Positions 1 through 9,992 of a stretch of 64,000 bases of DNA are shown piece by piece. The stretch is from Oncomelania hupensis (Eukaryota > Mollusca > Gastropoda > Littorinimorpha > Pomatiopsidae), in NCBI GenBank assembly GCA_036898135.1, contig JBAHVR010000301.1, positions 1-64,000 on the forward strand. The letters are read 5' to 3'. Every line of letters begins with the position of its first letter. Position 1 is the first letter of the stretch. Below the pieces are notes generated by a model, which was not told the origin of the DNA, made no database searches, and worked only from the letters and a program-made list of their open reading frames with translations. A program made the position numbers and the translations under genes.

Positions 1-561
1 TGTATTGTTTGTTTATGTTTTAAAAAGGGAAGCATTGTCTATTCACGTTGTGAAGAATTTGCTTCGTGTTGAAAGAAGTGTGAAAGGTTGTTAGCTGTGC
101 AAGGGAATCTAAACAAGTTCTGGCTTTTTTTAATATGTCGTCATTTTATTGCGTAATTTTAACAATGTATATTATGCTTTGGTGTTAGTTTTACGGCACT
201 GCTTGAATGAATAAAGATTGATCGACATTCAGATCTCCGTCTTTGTCATTGGTGTGAGAGCAGTAACATTTGCTGTAGCGACAACCATGGAATACAAACT
301 TCTTTTCCATTTTTTATTTCTTAATTGTTGTTTTTTTTTCCCCCTGAACCAAGTTATTATGACCGCGTTGGGTTCCAAATAAGAAACGATTCCATCGCCA
401 AGCGAATCTTTCAGTATATTTGATTTTTATAAAATATATAGACTTTTTTTAAATTCGGTTTAAAAGTTGCAATCCGTTGATTGATCTGATTTGTAACAAC
501 ATCAATTTGTAGTCCATAATTGTGAGCTAATATCCTGTGTAAAGGTACTTTCTTTCTTCCC
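1..561. other. No recognisable gene; AT-rich flank
   Basis: I see no coding similarity here. The stretch is AT-rich and contains an AATAAA hexamer near 210, which could belong to the 3' end of an unidentified repeat or transcript. Nothing else could be assigned. Confidence 0.4.
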
Positions 562-1884
562 ATGTATGGACTTCAGGCAACTTCGGGTTGCTATGAATGC
601 ACAGACTGGAATGTATTTTTAGACTCTTCTGATGATGTCGGTGAAGCTACGGATGTTGTCTCCAGCTATATTGTATTTTGTGAGGATATGATCTTACCCA
701 CCAAAACTGTTAAAGTGTTTCCTAACAATAAACCCTGGGTCTCCGGGTCCCTGAAGCACTTGATCAATGAAAAGAAAATAGCATATCAGTCAGGAGATAT
801 AATAGAGAGGAAAAGGGTTCAAAAGAAGCTGAGGGATGAAATTAGGTTAGCCAATACAATACAATACAATACAATACAAGATTATTGCTTTAGGTCCAGC
901 GGACTCTTCCGAGCCAAATCAGGACCAGCCTTTTTGCCAAGCACAAATACAAACGGAAAGTAGAGTCACAGTTTCAGTCAGGCAACATGAGGGATGCATG
1001 GAGAGGGTTGAAAGAGTTAACGGGTCAAAAATATGTCACATACTACAGTTTCAGGCATGTCAAAACAAGAAAACACAGACTTTGCTAACAAACTCAATGA
1101 ATTTTATTGCAGATTTGAGCGTAATGACCTTCAATCAGATCTGACCAGTGTCATTTTGGATTTGGAGGGTAGGATTGGGGAGGGGGGAGGGGGGAGGTAG
1201 GGAAGGGGAAGAGGGGAGTGCTTCGGCGGGCTTGGAGATCGAGGGCAGTGCAGTCGAGTCGCTTTTCAGGAGACTTCCGCAAAGCTGTTGGCCCTGACCA
1301 GATAGGTGGACGACTTCTACACTCCTGTGCCTCTCAACTTTCCTCTGTCTTTGCTCTGCTCTTTTCCTGGTCTCTTCGCTCCTGCACTGTCCCCTCTCTC
1401 TGGAAGTCTTCTACAATCTATCCTGTTCCCAAGTCTAAAAGCCCTTCTGAACTCAACGATTACCGACCTGTTGCTCTGACTCCTATCGTCTTTAAATGCT
1501 TTGTGCGAATCGTTCTGGGCCAGCTTAAGCAGCATACACAACATCAACTTGACCCACACCAATTCGCATACAAGCAAAACAGATCCACTGATGACGCAAC
1601 ACTGACCCTACTCAACAATGCATACAATCACCTAGAAAAAGCTGGCTCGTTCGTTCGCATCCTATTCATTGATTTTTCTTCTGCATTTAACACTATTCAA
1701 CCTCACCTGATGGCAATGAAGCTCCTGGAGCTCCATGTCGACCCTAAACTAATTCTGTGGATCACCAGTTTTCTCACCAATAGAACTCAAGCCGTTTCCT
1801 TTCAACATTCTCTCTCTGGCACCCTAAAAACCTCTACTGGCTCTCCTCAAGGTACTGTTCTGTCACCGATTCTACTATTACTTA
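562..1884 (+). pseudogene. CR1/L2-superfamily LINE fragment, broken reverse transcriptase
   Basis: Two reading-frame blocks belong to one decayed non-LTR retrotransposon. The first (562-854) has the CTDWNVF and PNNKPW motifs typical of the segment between endonuclease and reverse transcriptase (RT) in CR1/L2-like ORF2. The second (about 1270-1884) has RT finger and palm motifs: NDYRPVALT, QFAYKQNRSTDDA, the motif A-like FIDFSSAFNTI, and SPQGTVLSP. The frame is broken by a SINE-like insertion at 855-935 and by a G-rich degenerate stretch near 1165-1215. It ends before the catalytic YADD box, where a hAT-like element begins at 1888. The assignment to CR1/L2 rather than Rex1 is by motif recall only. 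Confidence 0.8.
855..935 (-). mobile_element. Element A, 3'-end fragment inserted in the LINE
   Basis: An 81-bp fragment of the dispersed family called element A here, in reverse orientation. It begins with a run of CAATA repeats and continues with the family's conserved 3' end. It is flanked by a 5-bp duplication, gccaa (850-854 and 936-940). Removing it rejoins the LINE reading frame, so it is a retroposition into the older LINE. Confidence 0.75.
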
Positions 1885-1887
1885 CCA

Positions 1888-1989
1888 GGGATGTTGCTAG
1901 GAAATTTTTTCTTCGGCGATTTGGCCGAAACAGCCGTGAAACTTTCGGCTTTTTACAGAAAGTTTCGGCTCTTTCTTCCAAAGCAGTCT

Positions 1990-2026
<37 letters not shown>

Positions 2027-2690
2027 AGATTCACTACGTTAACGTGCACCCTCCACCTCCATATATTAAAGGTGTTCTGTGGATGCATTTCTTTGTAATA
2101 AAACATCATAATTTTCAGAGTAGAATAAAAACATTGAAAAGAAATTTTATTTTCTTAAATTTTTAGACGCACAAAAACAATAAAAAGTTTAGACTGTCCC
2201 TTGACAGACCACAATACTGTCAGAGTTTCTGTTTGGCCTACAGCTTTCTGGGTTTAGCCTGACGCCAGGCAGCCAAAGCTCTATTCAGGTCAATGCTGCG
2301 CCCGTTCAGTTTCACCCTCATCAGCATGTCCTGATTTTCAGCAGTGAGTCTGTTCCTGAGGGCTGTCAGTACCAGGTTCTGTGCTGAAGACCCTCGTTCG
2401 CATCCAGCAGTGTGGACAGGACTGGTCAGTGCAAGATGCCCAAGCTTCAGCATGTTCGGAAAGTCTTCTAAATTGAACTTCCCATTCAGGTGCCAGAGCT
2501 CAAGCATGTTATCCCAGATACGTGTTCATTCAAGGCAGAAGCTTTGAAATTTGTGCTGCCTTGTGTAAATGCATTCCGGCACCCTCCCGATATACATATC
2601 TGGCAGAACATAGCTCCATCCTTGTAAATGACCCAGGGGTGGGACAGCTTCCATTTTTCCTGGAGCTTTGATAACGACTTGCCTTGTTTG
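1888..2690 (-). mobile_element. Internally deleted hAT-family DNA transposon
   Basis: The left end starts CAGGGATGTTGCTAGG, like a hAT terminal repeat, immediately after the truncated LINE. A poly-T run lies at about 1989-2020. On the minus strand the element retains an N-terminal zinc-finger segment and a C-terminal hAT dimerisation segment with the catalytic middle missing. The right end near 2690 abuts an RTE fragment and has no clear terminal repeat, so it is truncated there. Confidence 0.65.
2238..2690 (-). pseudogene. hAT transposase remnant (ZNF862/KIAA1586-like)
   Basis: Reading down the minus strand, 2690-2520 encodes KWKLSHPW followed by MFCQIC and an ALNEH motif, the TTF/BED-like zinc finger found at the start of ZNF862-type hAT proteins. 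In a neighbouring frame, 2507-2238 encodes LTSPVHTAGCERG, AQNLVLTALRNRL and MRVKLNG. These are typical of the C-terminal hAT dimerisation region and end at a stop codon. Several hundred residues of RNase H-like transposase core expected between the two parts are absent. It cannot code for an active transposase. Confidence 0.75.
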
Positions 2691-2691
2691 G

Positions 2692-3168
2692 TACTTGCAG
2701 ACCACGAAGGCACAGTCAGCATAGGGGAAAGGGCAATCTCCAACCTTCGTTTTGCGGATGACATTGATGGATTGGCTGGAGAGGAACAAGAACTCAAACA
2801 GCTGGTACAGGGGCTTGACACCACCTCCAGAGCCTATGGAATGGAAATAAGTGCAGAGAAGACCAAAATGATGAGAACAACACCAATGGCATCAATTCGG
2901 ACATCAAAGTCCAAGGCCAATTCCTCAACACAGTGCATTGCTTCAAATATTTAGGAGCCCTTGTATCAGACAATGGGTCCCGACAGGAAGTCCTCTCCAG
3001 GATCGCACAAACAACTGCTGCCCTGGCGAGGTTGAAGCCAATTTGGAAAGACAAGACGATCAGTCTACATTCCAAGGTAAGACTGCTGCGCTCCCTTGTC
3101 ATCTCCATCTTCCTATATGCTTGCGAAACATGGACCCTCACAGCAGATCTCCAACGAAGAATACAAAG
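2692..3168 (+). pseudogene. RTE-type LINE fragment, upstream half (split by LTR element)
   Basis: This encodes the RT palm of the abundant RTE family in this window, with the catalytic box written FADDID, followed by LVQGLDTTSRAYGMEIS and the downstream segment that includes YLGA and IWKD. The copy is interrupted at 3168 by the LTR retrotransposon and resumes at 9536. Frameshifts separate the blocks, so it is not functional. Confidence 0.8.
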
Positions 3169-3777
3169 TGTTACGTTGAAACGCGAAGGATAGTATGTCT
3201 GAAACGCGCACGAAAGATCTAATCGTTTCGTTTTGCAAAGTATTCAATAATAGAGTGTATTTACCTTTGATTTGAGTTTGCGTTGTTGTTAGAAGAAGCT
3301 TTGTGTAGCGTTGGTAATTTTTGTTAGTCGATATTATTGGAGAATATTCTAGATCTGCTTGTTTACTATCGATCGAAGTTTCGGGATATTTGAGAACATT
3401 CTGGGACGGAAACTAATGTGGTAGACGTAAGTCAGTGATGACGAAGTTTCATTTGATTGGTGGTAGTGCGTCATTCTACCGTGTTCTAAATTGTTCCCGA
3501 GTATGTAGAGACTATATAAGTGCCGCACTGTTTCAGAATGGGTGTTGTGTTGTTGATTGTGAGTTGGAAAGTAAAAGTTGAGAGTGAAAAGGCGATTGTA
3601 TGCAGTTGTTGATGTGTGCTGAATAAAAGTGGAAAACTTCTACGTCGACTCTGTGACTTGAATGCTGATTAAACGGGTTGCGTGGATAAACGAATCTGAG
3701 CTACACTCATCAGTACTTCAGCATTGGGGCTGAATCTACTACTGATAGAAAACACCAACATCAAACGGAGTGTAACA
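3169..3777 (+). repeat. 5' LTR of the gypsy-type element
   Basis: It matches 8926-9535 almost base for base; differences are single substitutions and one indel. It has TG...CA ends with a short inverted repeat TGTTAC/GTAACA. A TATATAA-containing stretch near 3512 and an AATAAA near 3622 could serve as promoter and polyadenylation signals. The sequence just inside (from about 3781, TGGGGGCC) is the likely primer-binding site; the cognate tRNA was not identified. Confidence 0.93.
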
Positions 3778-4235
3778 TTTTGGGGGCCAAGCTGCGATTC
3801 ACGCCATAGCCAAGGGTTCAACTGCTACAACAAGCGAGTCAACGTTACGAGAGGCAGTCATCGAGGGTAGCCGCCAACAAGTTGCGTCGGGAGGGGCCAA
3901 CATACTGGGACTACATCACCGATAGATTCTGGTTGACTGCAAGGGCGTGTAGTCGCTGAAGAGTTGCTTCGTGAGCGAACAACAGATCGGGACTACGTGG
4001 CTGCCGCAAGACTACGTCGAGGGACAGTCTCGGAGCTACATCGCCAGTATTAGAGAGAACGACGAGCGGACGTCGCGTCTACTTCAGCACAGGAGCGTGT
4101 ACATCAACACCAGCGTGGTGCAGCGTAGCATACGACGAGGACAGCGGGGCCTGCGTCAGCGAAAGCGACTAGTGACAAGCATCAGCGCTACTGCAGAAAG
4201 CGTGCTGTTCTACAACAGTCTAGAAAGGTACAGCA

Positions 4236-4280
4236 CAGTCAAGAACTTTCCAGTCAAGAACTTTCCAGTCAAGAACTTTC
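4236..4280 (+). repeat. Three tandem 15-bp units before gag
   Basis: The unit cagtcaagaactttc occurs three times head to tail just upstream of the gag start codon. It is in frame with a 110-codon leader ORF (3971-4303) that has no recognisable domain. Confidence 0.9.
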
Positions 4281-4295
4281 CAGAAAAGCATCAAG

Positions 4296-5130
4296 ATGGC
4301 TGACTTTTGGCAGAAAGGAGTTGAACTGAATCTCAAAGGCAAACAGCTGACGGAGTACGTCAAATTCCAGGAGAGAATATTGCGTGACGAAAGAGAAGAA
4401 CAGCGTCGCCGAGAAGAAATAGAATTAGAACAGAAGCGTCTAGAATTGGAAGAGAAAAGACTTCAGGACCAGCTAGAGTTGGCGCGTATCCAAAACAATC
4501 AGCATGCGCCACAAGTCATCAGCGACCACTTGGCTCCAAAATTGCCAGCGTTCGTCGACGGGAAGGACCAGATTGACATTTATTTGGCGAGATTTGAAAG
4601 GTTTGCCGAAAGCTCTAACTGACAACCTCGAGACTGGGCGATTCGACTAAGTGCACTTCTGACGGGGCAAGCACTGTAAGTTTACACCAGACTGTCGAAC
4701 GATGACGCCAAAAACTACGACGTCTTGAAAGAGGCCCTATTGCATTGCTACAGCTTCACAGAGAAGGGCTACCGTAAACGCTTCCGTGAATGCCGGCCTT
4801 TTTCAGATGAGACACCAAAGCAGTTTATGGAGCGCTTGTCGTCATACCTGCACAAGTGGATTGAATTATCAGGCAAAGGGAAGTCTTACGATAGTCTCCA
4901 TGACCTGATCGTGAAGGAGCAATTCCTCAATGCCTGTCACAAGGACCTGGCGACCCACATGGAATTACAGAAGCTGCAGACGCTTAATGATGTGACTGAG
5001 GCTGCTGAAAGATATCTCATCGCTTTTGAGAAAAACGCTGGGGCCACCCAAGGCGACGAAACCATTTCAGAAGACTGGAAACCATGGGAACCAGATCCAG
5101 GGGAGCCAGACGAGCCAGAGACAGACGGAC
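4296..5130 (+). pseudogene. gag of the gypsy-type element (degenerate)
   Basis: It starts MADFWQKG and runs into a charged, probably coiled-coil segment rich in Glu, Arg and Lys (about residues 30-65). A retrotransposon capsid-like segment follows, with DWAIRLSALL, YTRLSND and FMERLSSYLHKW. The frame holds two premature stops, TGA at 4620-4622 and TAA at 4677-4679. It shifts by about 5100-5165 into the frame that carries the CCHC knuckle and protease. Confidence 0.85.
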
Positions 5131-6790
5131 TCCACGCCTCCTCCCAGGGAAGGGCATTCAAGAGGCTGTTTCACCTGCAACGCTACAGACCACAGAGCGG
5201 CTAACTGTCCTCAAAACAAAAGTAGCGGACAGCGGAGCAGTACGGACAATGCAGCGGCGGGCAACCGACAGAGACGTTTCTCCAATCAACGGCAAACCAG
5301 TAGATCTTACAATCAGGTGTGCGGCGGGAGCGTCATTCTTCCGAGTGAGACCGAGCGCGCAGCTACTCCTGCGGACGTGCAAGAGTGCATAACCGATGGC
5401 CAACTTCTCCTTGCCAACGGAAAATCCATCCCCGTCGTCGCCAGCGCAGCTGTGACCGTCCAGAACATGCCTGTTTCCAAGGGACTCGTCGGAAATCATG
5501 AAGTGACTGTCCTAAGAGACTCTGGCTGCAGTGGGGTCATCGTCAGAGAAGACCTAATTGCTAAAGAACAGTTCACTGGCGATTCTAAATGGACAATTAT
5601 GGCTGACAGCAAATGTGTGAGAGCGCCAGTTGCGAAAATTCAAGTCAGCACCCCTTTCTACATAGGCGAAGTAGAAGCGGTTTGCCTGAAGAAGCCGCTA
5701 TACGATTTGATGATCGGGAACATCGACGGCGCGAGACGACCCGACGACCCCGATTCAGAATGGAGTCCTGCCTCAACCCAACGTGTCGAAGTTGCGGAGG
5801 AGGATCCATTGCCATTTCCCGATGGAGACATTACAGAGCTGCTACGGGACAATGTGGTTACTCCGGCTCAGCCCTGCCGACCAGAGATCGTCGGTGCTGC
5901 TACTACCAGGGCCCAGGCCAAGAGAGACAAGACGTCTACGCCACTGAAGGTCGCCGACAACTCCAAAGCTGCCATCGTGGACAGAGATAAACTGATCCAG
6001 CTCCAGGAAGCTGATAGCACTTTAAACAAGTACAGGAACCGCCAAGACCACGTGACCAAAGGCAGTGGCATGGTCTATTTTGAGATGAAGGCCAAGATCC
6101 TGTACCGAATCTTCCAGCACCCGAGGGTCAGCGGAGGCAAACCACTACGCCAAGTCTTGGTACCGTTACTCTTAAGGCGCCAAGAGATGGAAGTAGCACA
6201 TGATTCAATCATGGGAGGTCACCTGGGCATCAAGAAGACGTCGGATAGAATCCAGGCGGTGTTCTACTGGCCAGGACTTCATGCGGACGTCAGCCGTTTC
6301 TGCCGATCATGTGACATTTGCCAGAAGACCATACCTCGAGGAAGGGTCCCTAAAGTGCCTATGCAGAGAATGCCTTTGATCGACCGACCTTTCAAGAGAG
6401 TGGCCTTAGACTTAATCGGCGAAATAAGACCTCCGAGTGAAGAAGGTCATCGATGGGTACTGACTTTAGTGGACTATGCGACTCGGTACCCAGAAGCAGT
6501 GCCTCTGAAGAAGATTGACACTGAAACTGTTGCAGAGGCACTGGTGGACATGTTCAGCAGACTTGGAGTGCCTGAAGAAATTCTGACAGACCTCGGGACA
6601 CAGTTCGTCTCTGACTGTATGAAGGAGGTCAACAGACTGCTGAGTATCCGGCATTTGACTACGACACCTTACCATCCGATGTGCAATGGGCTTGTTGAAA
6701 AGTTCAATGCTACGCTAAAGTCCACCCTGAAGAAACTATGCAGCGAGCAGCCCAGACAATGGCATCGCTACATCAACGCATTACTTTTCG
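5131..6790 (+). pseudogene. Zinc knuckle, aspartic protease and integrase core of pol
   Basis: One open frame carries, in order, a CCHC knuckle (CFTCNATDHRAANC), a retropepsin-type active site (LRDSGCSG near 5512-5535), a linker, the integrase HHCC zinc-binding segment (two His in AHDSIMGGHLG, CRSCDIC) and the integrase catalytic core. The core's first Asp is in VALDLIG, the second in ILTDLGTQF, and the Glu in NGLVEKFNATLK. The frame breaks near 6790, where a small deletion removes the residues normally found before a GFSPFELLYG-like motif. Integrase upstream of RT is the noteworthy point. Confidence 0.88.
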
Positions 6791-6794
6791 CCTG

Positions 6795-7310
6795 CAGGAG
6801 TCCACCGGCTTTTCTCCGTTCGAGCTGTTGTACGGAAGAACCATCCGAGGGCCGATGCACATCCTAAAAGAACTGTGGACGAAAGAAGTAGAGACTCCAG
6901 AGGTGAAAAACAGCTACCAGTACGTGTTTGAGCTACGGGAGAAGCTGGAGCAGACTTTCGAAATAGCGAGAGAAAACCTGAAGAAGTCCCAAGACTGTGG
7001 AAAGCACTACTACGACCGTAGGGCTGTGAACAGGAAGTTCAAACCTGGCAACAAAGTGCTGGTGCTGCTACCTACTGATCATAATAAGTTGCTGATGCAG
7101 TGGAAAGGTCCGTACGAAGTGGAGACCGTGGTGGGGATCAACGACTACAAGGTGAAGGTCGGCCAGCATTCCAAGATATACCACGCCAACCTCCTTAAGC
7201 TGTACGTGGAAAGGCCATTAGAGACTGTACACGCAGCAACAGCAGCTGAGATCGACGACAGCTTTGACAGCGAAGAACTGTTGGAACTGGGAGACTTCCA
7301 CAGCAAATAA
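6795..7310 (+). pseudogene. Integrase C-terminal part with GPY/F module
   Basis: This continues the integrase in a shifted frame: STGFSPFELLYGR, then a helical region, then KFKPGNKVLVLLP and the GPY/F module (MQWKGPYEVE, followed by YHANLLKLY). It ends at a TAA (7308-7310) that lies in the same frame as the RT ORF 30 bp further on. It was therefore probably joined to RT in the active ancestor. Confidence 0.85.
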
Positions 7311-7340
7311 GGCATCGATGATGTTAAGCTAGGACCAAGC

Positions 7341-8717
7341 TTGACGGAAGGTCAAAAGATGGAGCTCAAGGACCTTATGGGCGAGTTTCCCCACAACTTC
7401 AGCGATGTCCCAGGCTCTACGACTTTGGTCGAACATGAAGTCCACCTCACTTCAAATATTCCCGTTCGATCCAAACCTTTCCCGATCCCTTTCAAGGCCC
7501 GTGAATCCTTGAAGAAAGACATCGATGAGATGTTGAATATGGGCATCATCAGGGAGTCCAGTTCACCCTACGCGTCCCCTGTCGTGGTCGCGAAGAAGAA
7601 GGACGGGAGCAACAGAGTATGCATCGACTACAGAAAGGTTAATAAGATCACCGTCTTCGATCCCGAGCTGATGCCAACTGCAGCAGACCTCTTCCGCCAA
7701 TTATCGGGGAGTAAAATCTTCTCAAAGATTGACCTCAGCAAGGGCTATTGGCAAGTCCCCGTGCGTCAACAGGACATACCAAAGACTGCTTTTGTGACTA
7801 CTGATGGGACGTACGAATGCCTGAGGATGCCCTTTGGCATGGTCAACAGCGGAGCTACCCTGAAGAGAGGAATGAGGAAGATGCTCAAAGGGATGGACAA
7901 TGTCGTGTGTTACTGGGACGACCTGCTAGTCCACACCCACACCTGGGAGGAGCATCTGCAGACCTTGAGGGAGCTATTTCACCGTCTGACAGAAGCTAAC
8001 CTGACTGTGAGACCCAGTAAGTGCATTCTGGGAACTGACAATGTCGACTTTATTGGCCATTCGCTGAAAGAAGGACAAAAGGGGCTTCTGCTAGAAAACG
8101 TCACCAAAATTCTGAATGCTCCACGTCCCCAAACCAAGAAGCAGGTTCGATCTTTCCTGGGGTTGGCTGGATATTATAGGGAGTTCGTACCGAATTACTC
8201 AGCCATCACAGCACCTTTGTCGGACCTGGTACGGAAAGGCTGTCCGAACCAAGTGCAGTGGGGACTGTCTCAGGAGAAGGCATACCAGACTGTGCGCGAC
8301 CTCCTTTCGAAGGATCCAGTGCTACGACTGCCTGACACTTCCAAGGAATTCGTCTTAAGAACAGACGCAGCGGACGAAGGCATCGGCGCCATACTGATGC
8401 AAGAGCACGAAGGAAAACTATTTCCGGTCAGTTACGCCAGCAAGAAGCTGTCCAGGGCTGAGAAAAATTACTCGACCATGGAGAAAGAGTGCCTTGCCAT
8501 CATATGGGGAATCCAGATGTTCGAACTGTACCTTCAAGGAGTGAAGTTCGTGCTACAGACTGATCACAAGCCGCTAACCTACTTGAACTCTGCCAAGTTT
8601 GTGAACAGTCGCATCATGAGATGGGCTATGTACTTGCAGAACTTTAACATGCGAGTAGAATCTATTAAAGGATCAGACAATGTTGGTGCGGACTTTCTCA
8701 GCAGAGTGTGTGAGTAA
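7341..8717 (+). CDS. Reverse transcriptase-RNase H of the gypsy-type element
   Basis: A 458-codon open frame. RT motifs appear in order: SPYASPVVVAKKKDGSNR, VCIDYRKVNK, KIDLSKGYWQVP (motif A Asp), FGMVNSGA, and the catalytic YWDD at residues 191-194, followed by FIGH. The RNase H region starts around LRTDAADEGIGA and continues with SYASKKLS, NYSTMEKECLA, QTDHKPL and a final DNVGADFLSR. The order and motifs fit Ty3/gypsy elements. YWDD is a variant of the usual Y-x-DD box. The domain looks intact, but it sits in an otherwise defective element. Confidence 0.9.
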   Translation: MTEGQKMELKDLMGEFPHNFSDVPGSTTLVEHEVHLTSNIPVRSKPFPIPFKARESLKKDIDEMLNMGIIRESSSPYASPVVVAKKKDGSNRVCIDYRKVNKITVFDPELMPTAADLFRQLSGSKIFSKIDLSKGYWQVPVRQQDIPKTAFVTTDGTYECLRMPFGMVNSGATLKRGMRKMLKGMDNVVCYWDDLLVHTHTWEEHLQTLRELFHRLTEANLTVRPSKCILGTDNVDFIGHSLKEGQKGLLLENVTKILNAPRPQTKKQVRSFLGLAGYYREFVPNYSAITAPLSDLVRKGCPNQVQWGLSQEKAYQTVRDLLSKDPVLRLPDTSKEFVLRTDAADEGIGAILMQEHEGKLFPVSYASKKLSRAEKNYSTMEKECLAIIWGIQMFELYLQGVKFVLQTDHKPLTYLNSAKFVNSRIMRWAMYLQNFNMRVESIKGSDNVGADFLSRVCE

Positions 8718-8909
8718 AGAACATTGATTGTGTGGATGAACTGAGAACATTGACAGTATCCAGACAGTCTTGCAGATGAAAAACATGGACTCTGTGTATA
8801 TAAACTGAGAACATTGACAGTATCCAGACAGTCTGAAATAAGTTTTAATTCTGTACTTTGCTTGTGCATTACGTTTCAACGTTGTTGAAAGAAATTGGGT
8901 AAATTTCTT

Positions 8910-8925
8910 CCTGAGTGGGGGGTTA
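8910..8925 (+). promoter_or_regulatory. Polypurine tract of the LTR element
   Basis: A purine-rich stretch containing gagtggggggtt lies immediately before the 3' LTR, at the place where plus-strand DNA synthesis is primed in LTR retrotransposons. Confidence 0.6.
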
Positions 8926-9535
8926 TGTTACGTTGAAACGCAAAGGATAGTATGTCTGAAGCGCGCACGATAGATCTAATCGTTTCGTTTTGCAAAGTAT
9001 TCAATAATAGAGTGTATTTACCTTTGATTTGAGTTTGCGTTGTTGTTAGAAGAAGCTTTGTGTAGCGTTGGTATTTTTTGTTAGACGATATTATTGGAGA
9101 ATACTCTAGATCTGCTTGTTTACTATCGATCGAAGTTTCGGGATATTTGAGAACATTCTGGGACGGAAACTAATGTGGTATGACGTAAGTCAGTGATGAC
9201 GAAGTTTCATTTGATTGGTGGTAGTGCGTCATTCTACCGTGTTCTAAATTGTTCCCGAGTATGTAGAGACTATATAAGTGCCGCACTGTTTCAGAATGGG
9301 TGTTGTGTTGTTGATTGTGAGTTGGAAAGTAAAAGTTGAGAGTGAAAAGGCGATTGTATGCAGTTGTTGATGTGTGCTGAATAAAAGTGGAAAACTTCTA
9401 CGTCGACTCTGTGACTTGTATGCTGATTGAACGGGTTGCGTGGATAAACGAATCTGAGCTACACTCATCAGTACTTCAGCATTGGGGCTGAATCTACTAC
9501 TGATAGAAAACACCAACATCAAACGGAGTGTAACA
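8926..9535 (+). repeat. 3' LTR of the gypsy-type element
   Basis: The partner of 3169-3777, with the same TGTTACG start and GTAACA end, followed at once by the caaag duplication. Confidence 0.93.
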
Positions 9536-9933
9536 CAAAGCATGGAGATGAGGTGCTACAGAAGACTTCTGGGCATTTCCTATACCCAGTACATCACCAA
9601 CGACGAAGTCTGAATGACCATCACACAAGCCATTGGACAACACGATGACCTGCTCACAGTGGTGAAAAAACGGAAACTCCGATGGTATGGCCACGTCACC
9701 AGATCATCAGGTCTTGCAAAGACCATCCTGCAAGGCACAGTGCAAGGAGGTAGAAGAAGAGGGAGACCGAAAAAGAGGTGGGAGGGCAACATTCGAGAAT
9801 GGACTGGTTTGACACTGAGCAAAACAATCAGGGTTGCTGAGTACAGGGAAAGATGGAGTACTGTGGTTAAACGATCATCTGTGGTGCCCCTACGACCTCC
9901 GAGTTACGGGATAGGATATGATAGGATCTGTAA
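9536..9933 (+). pseudogene. RTE-type LINE fragment, downstream half and 3' tail
   Basis: This resumes the RTE frame interrupted at 3168, encoding the C-terminal region with TVVKKRKLRWYGHVTRSSGL and GGRRRGRPKKRW. It ends with the family's untranslated 3' end, gttacgggataggata. The (GGATA)n tail marks the 3' end of every RTE copy in this window. Confidence 0.85.
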
Positions 9934-9992
9934 GTGTCCTATCCAATCCTATCCCGTAACTCGGAGGTCGTTGGGGCACCACAGATTATCGT
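9934..9992 (-). mobile_element. Short RTE 3' end, opposite orientation
   Basis: About 55 bp of the same RTE 3' end in reverse, starting with cctatccaatcctatccc. It faces the tail of the preceding copy, so 9918-9992 forms a palindromic tail-to-tail arrangement. It is cut off after about 50 bp by unrelated sequence. Confidence 0.75.

Larger units (their letters stand above)
3169..9535 (+). mobile_element. Ty3/gypsy-type LTR retrotransposon with integrase before RT
   Basis: A complete 6.37-kb element with two near-identical LTRs (609 and 610 bp), both starting TGTTACG and ending GTAACA. It is flanked by the 5-bp duplication caaag (3164-3168 and 9536-9540). Internal order is gag, aspartic protease, integrase, then RT and RNase H. 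That order is typical of Ty1/copia and of the Gmr1-like subgroup of Ty3/gypsy, not of ordinary gypsy elements. Two gag stops, two frameshifts and one stop between integrase and RT make this copy defective. The high LTR identity suggests fairly recent insertion into the RTE LINE. Confidence 0.93.

Noticed and set aside
4620..4679. Programmed readthrough of gag stop codons
   Set aside because: Two different stops (TGA and TAA) within 60 bases plus a later frameshift are better explained by decay.
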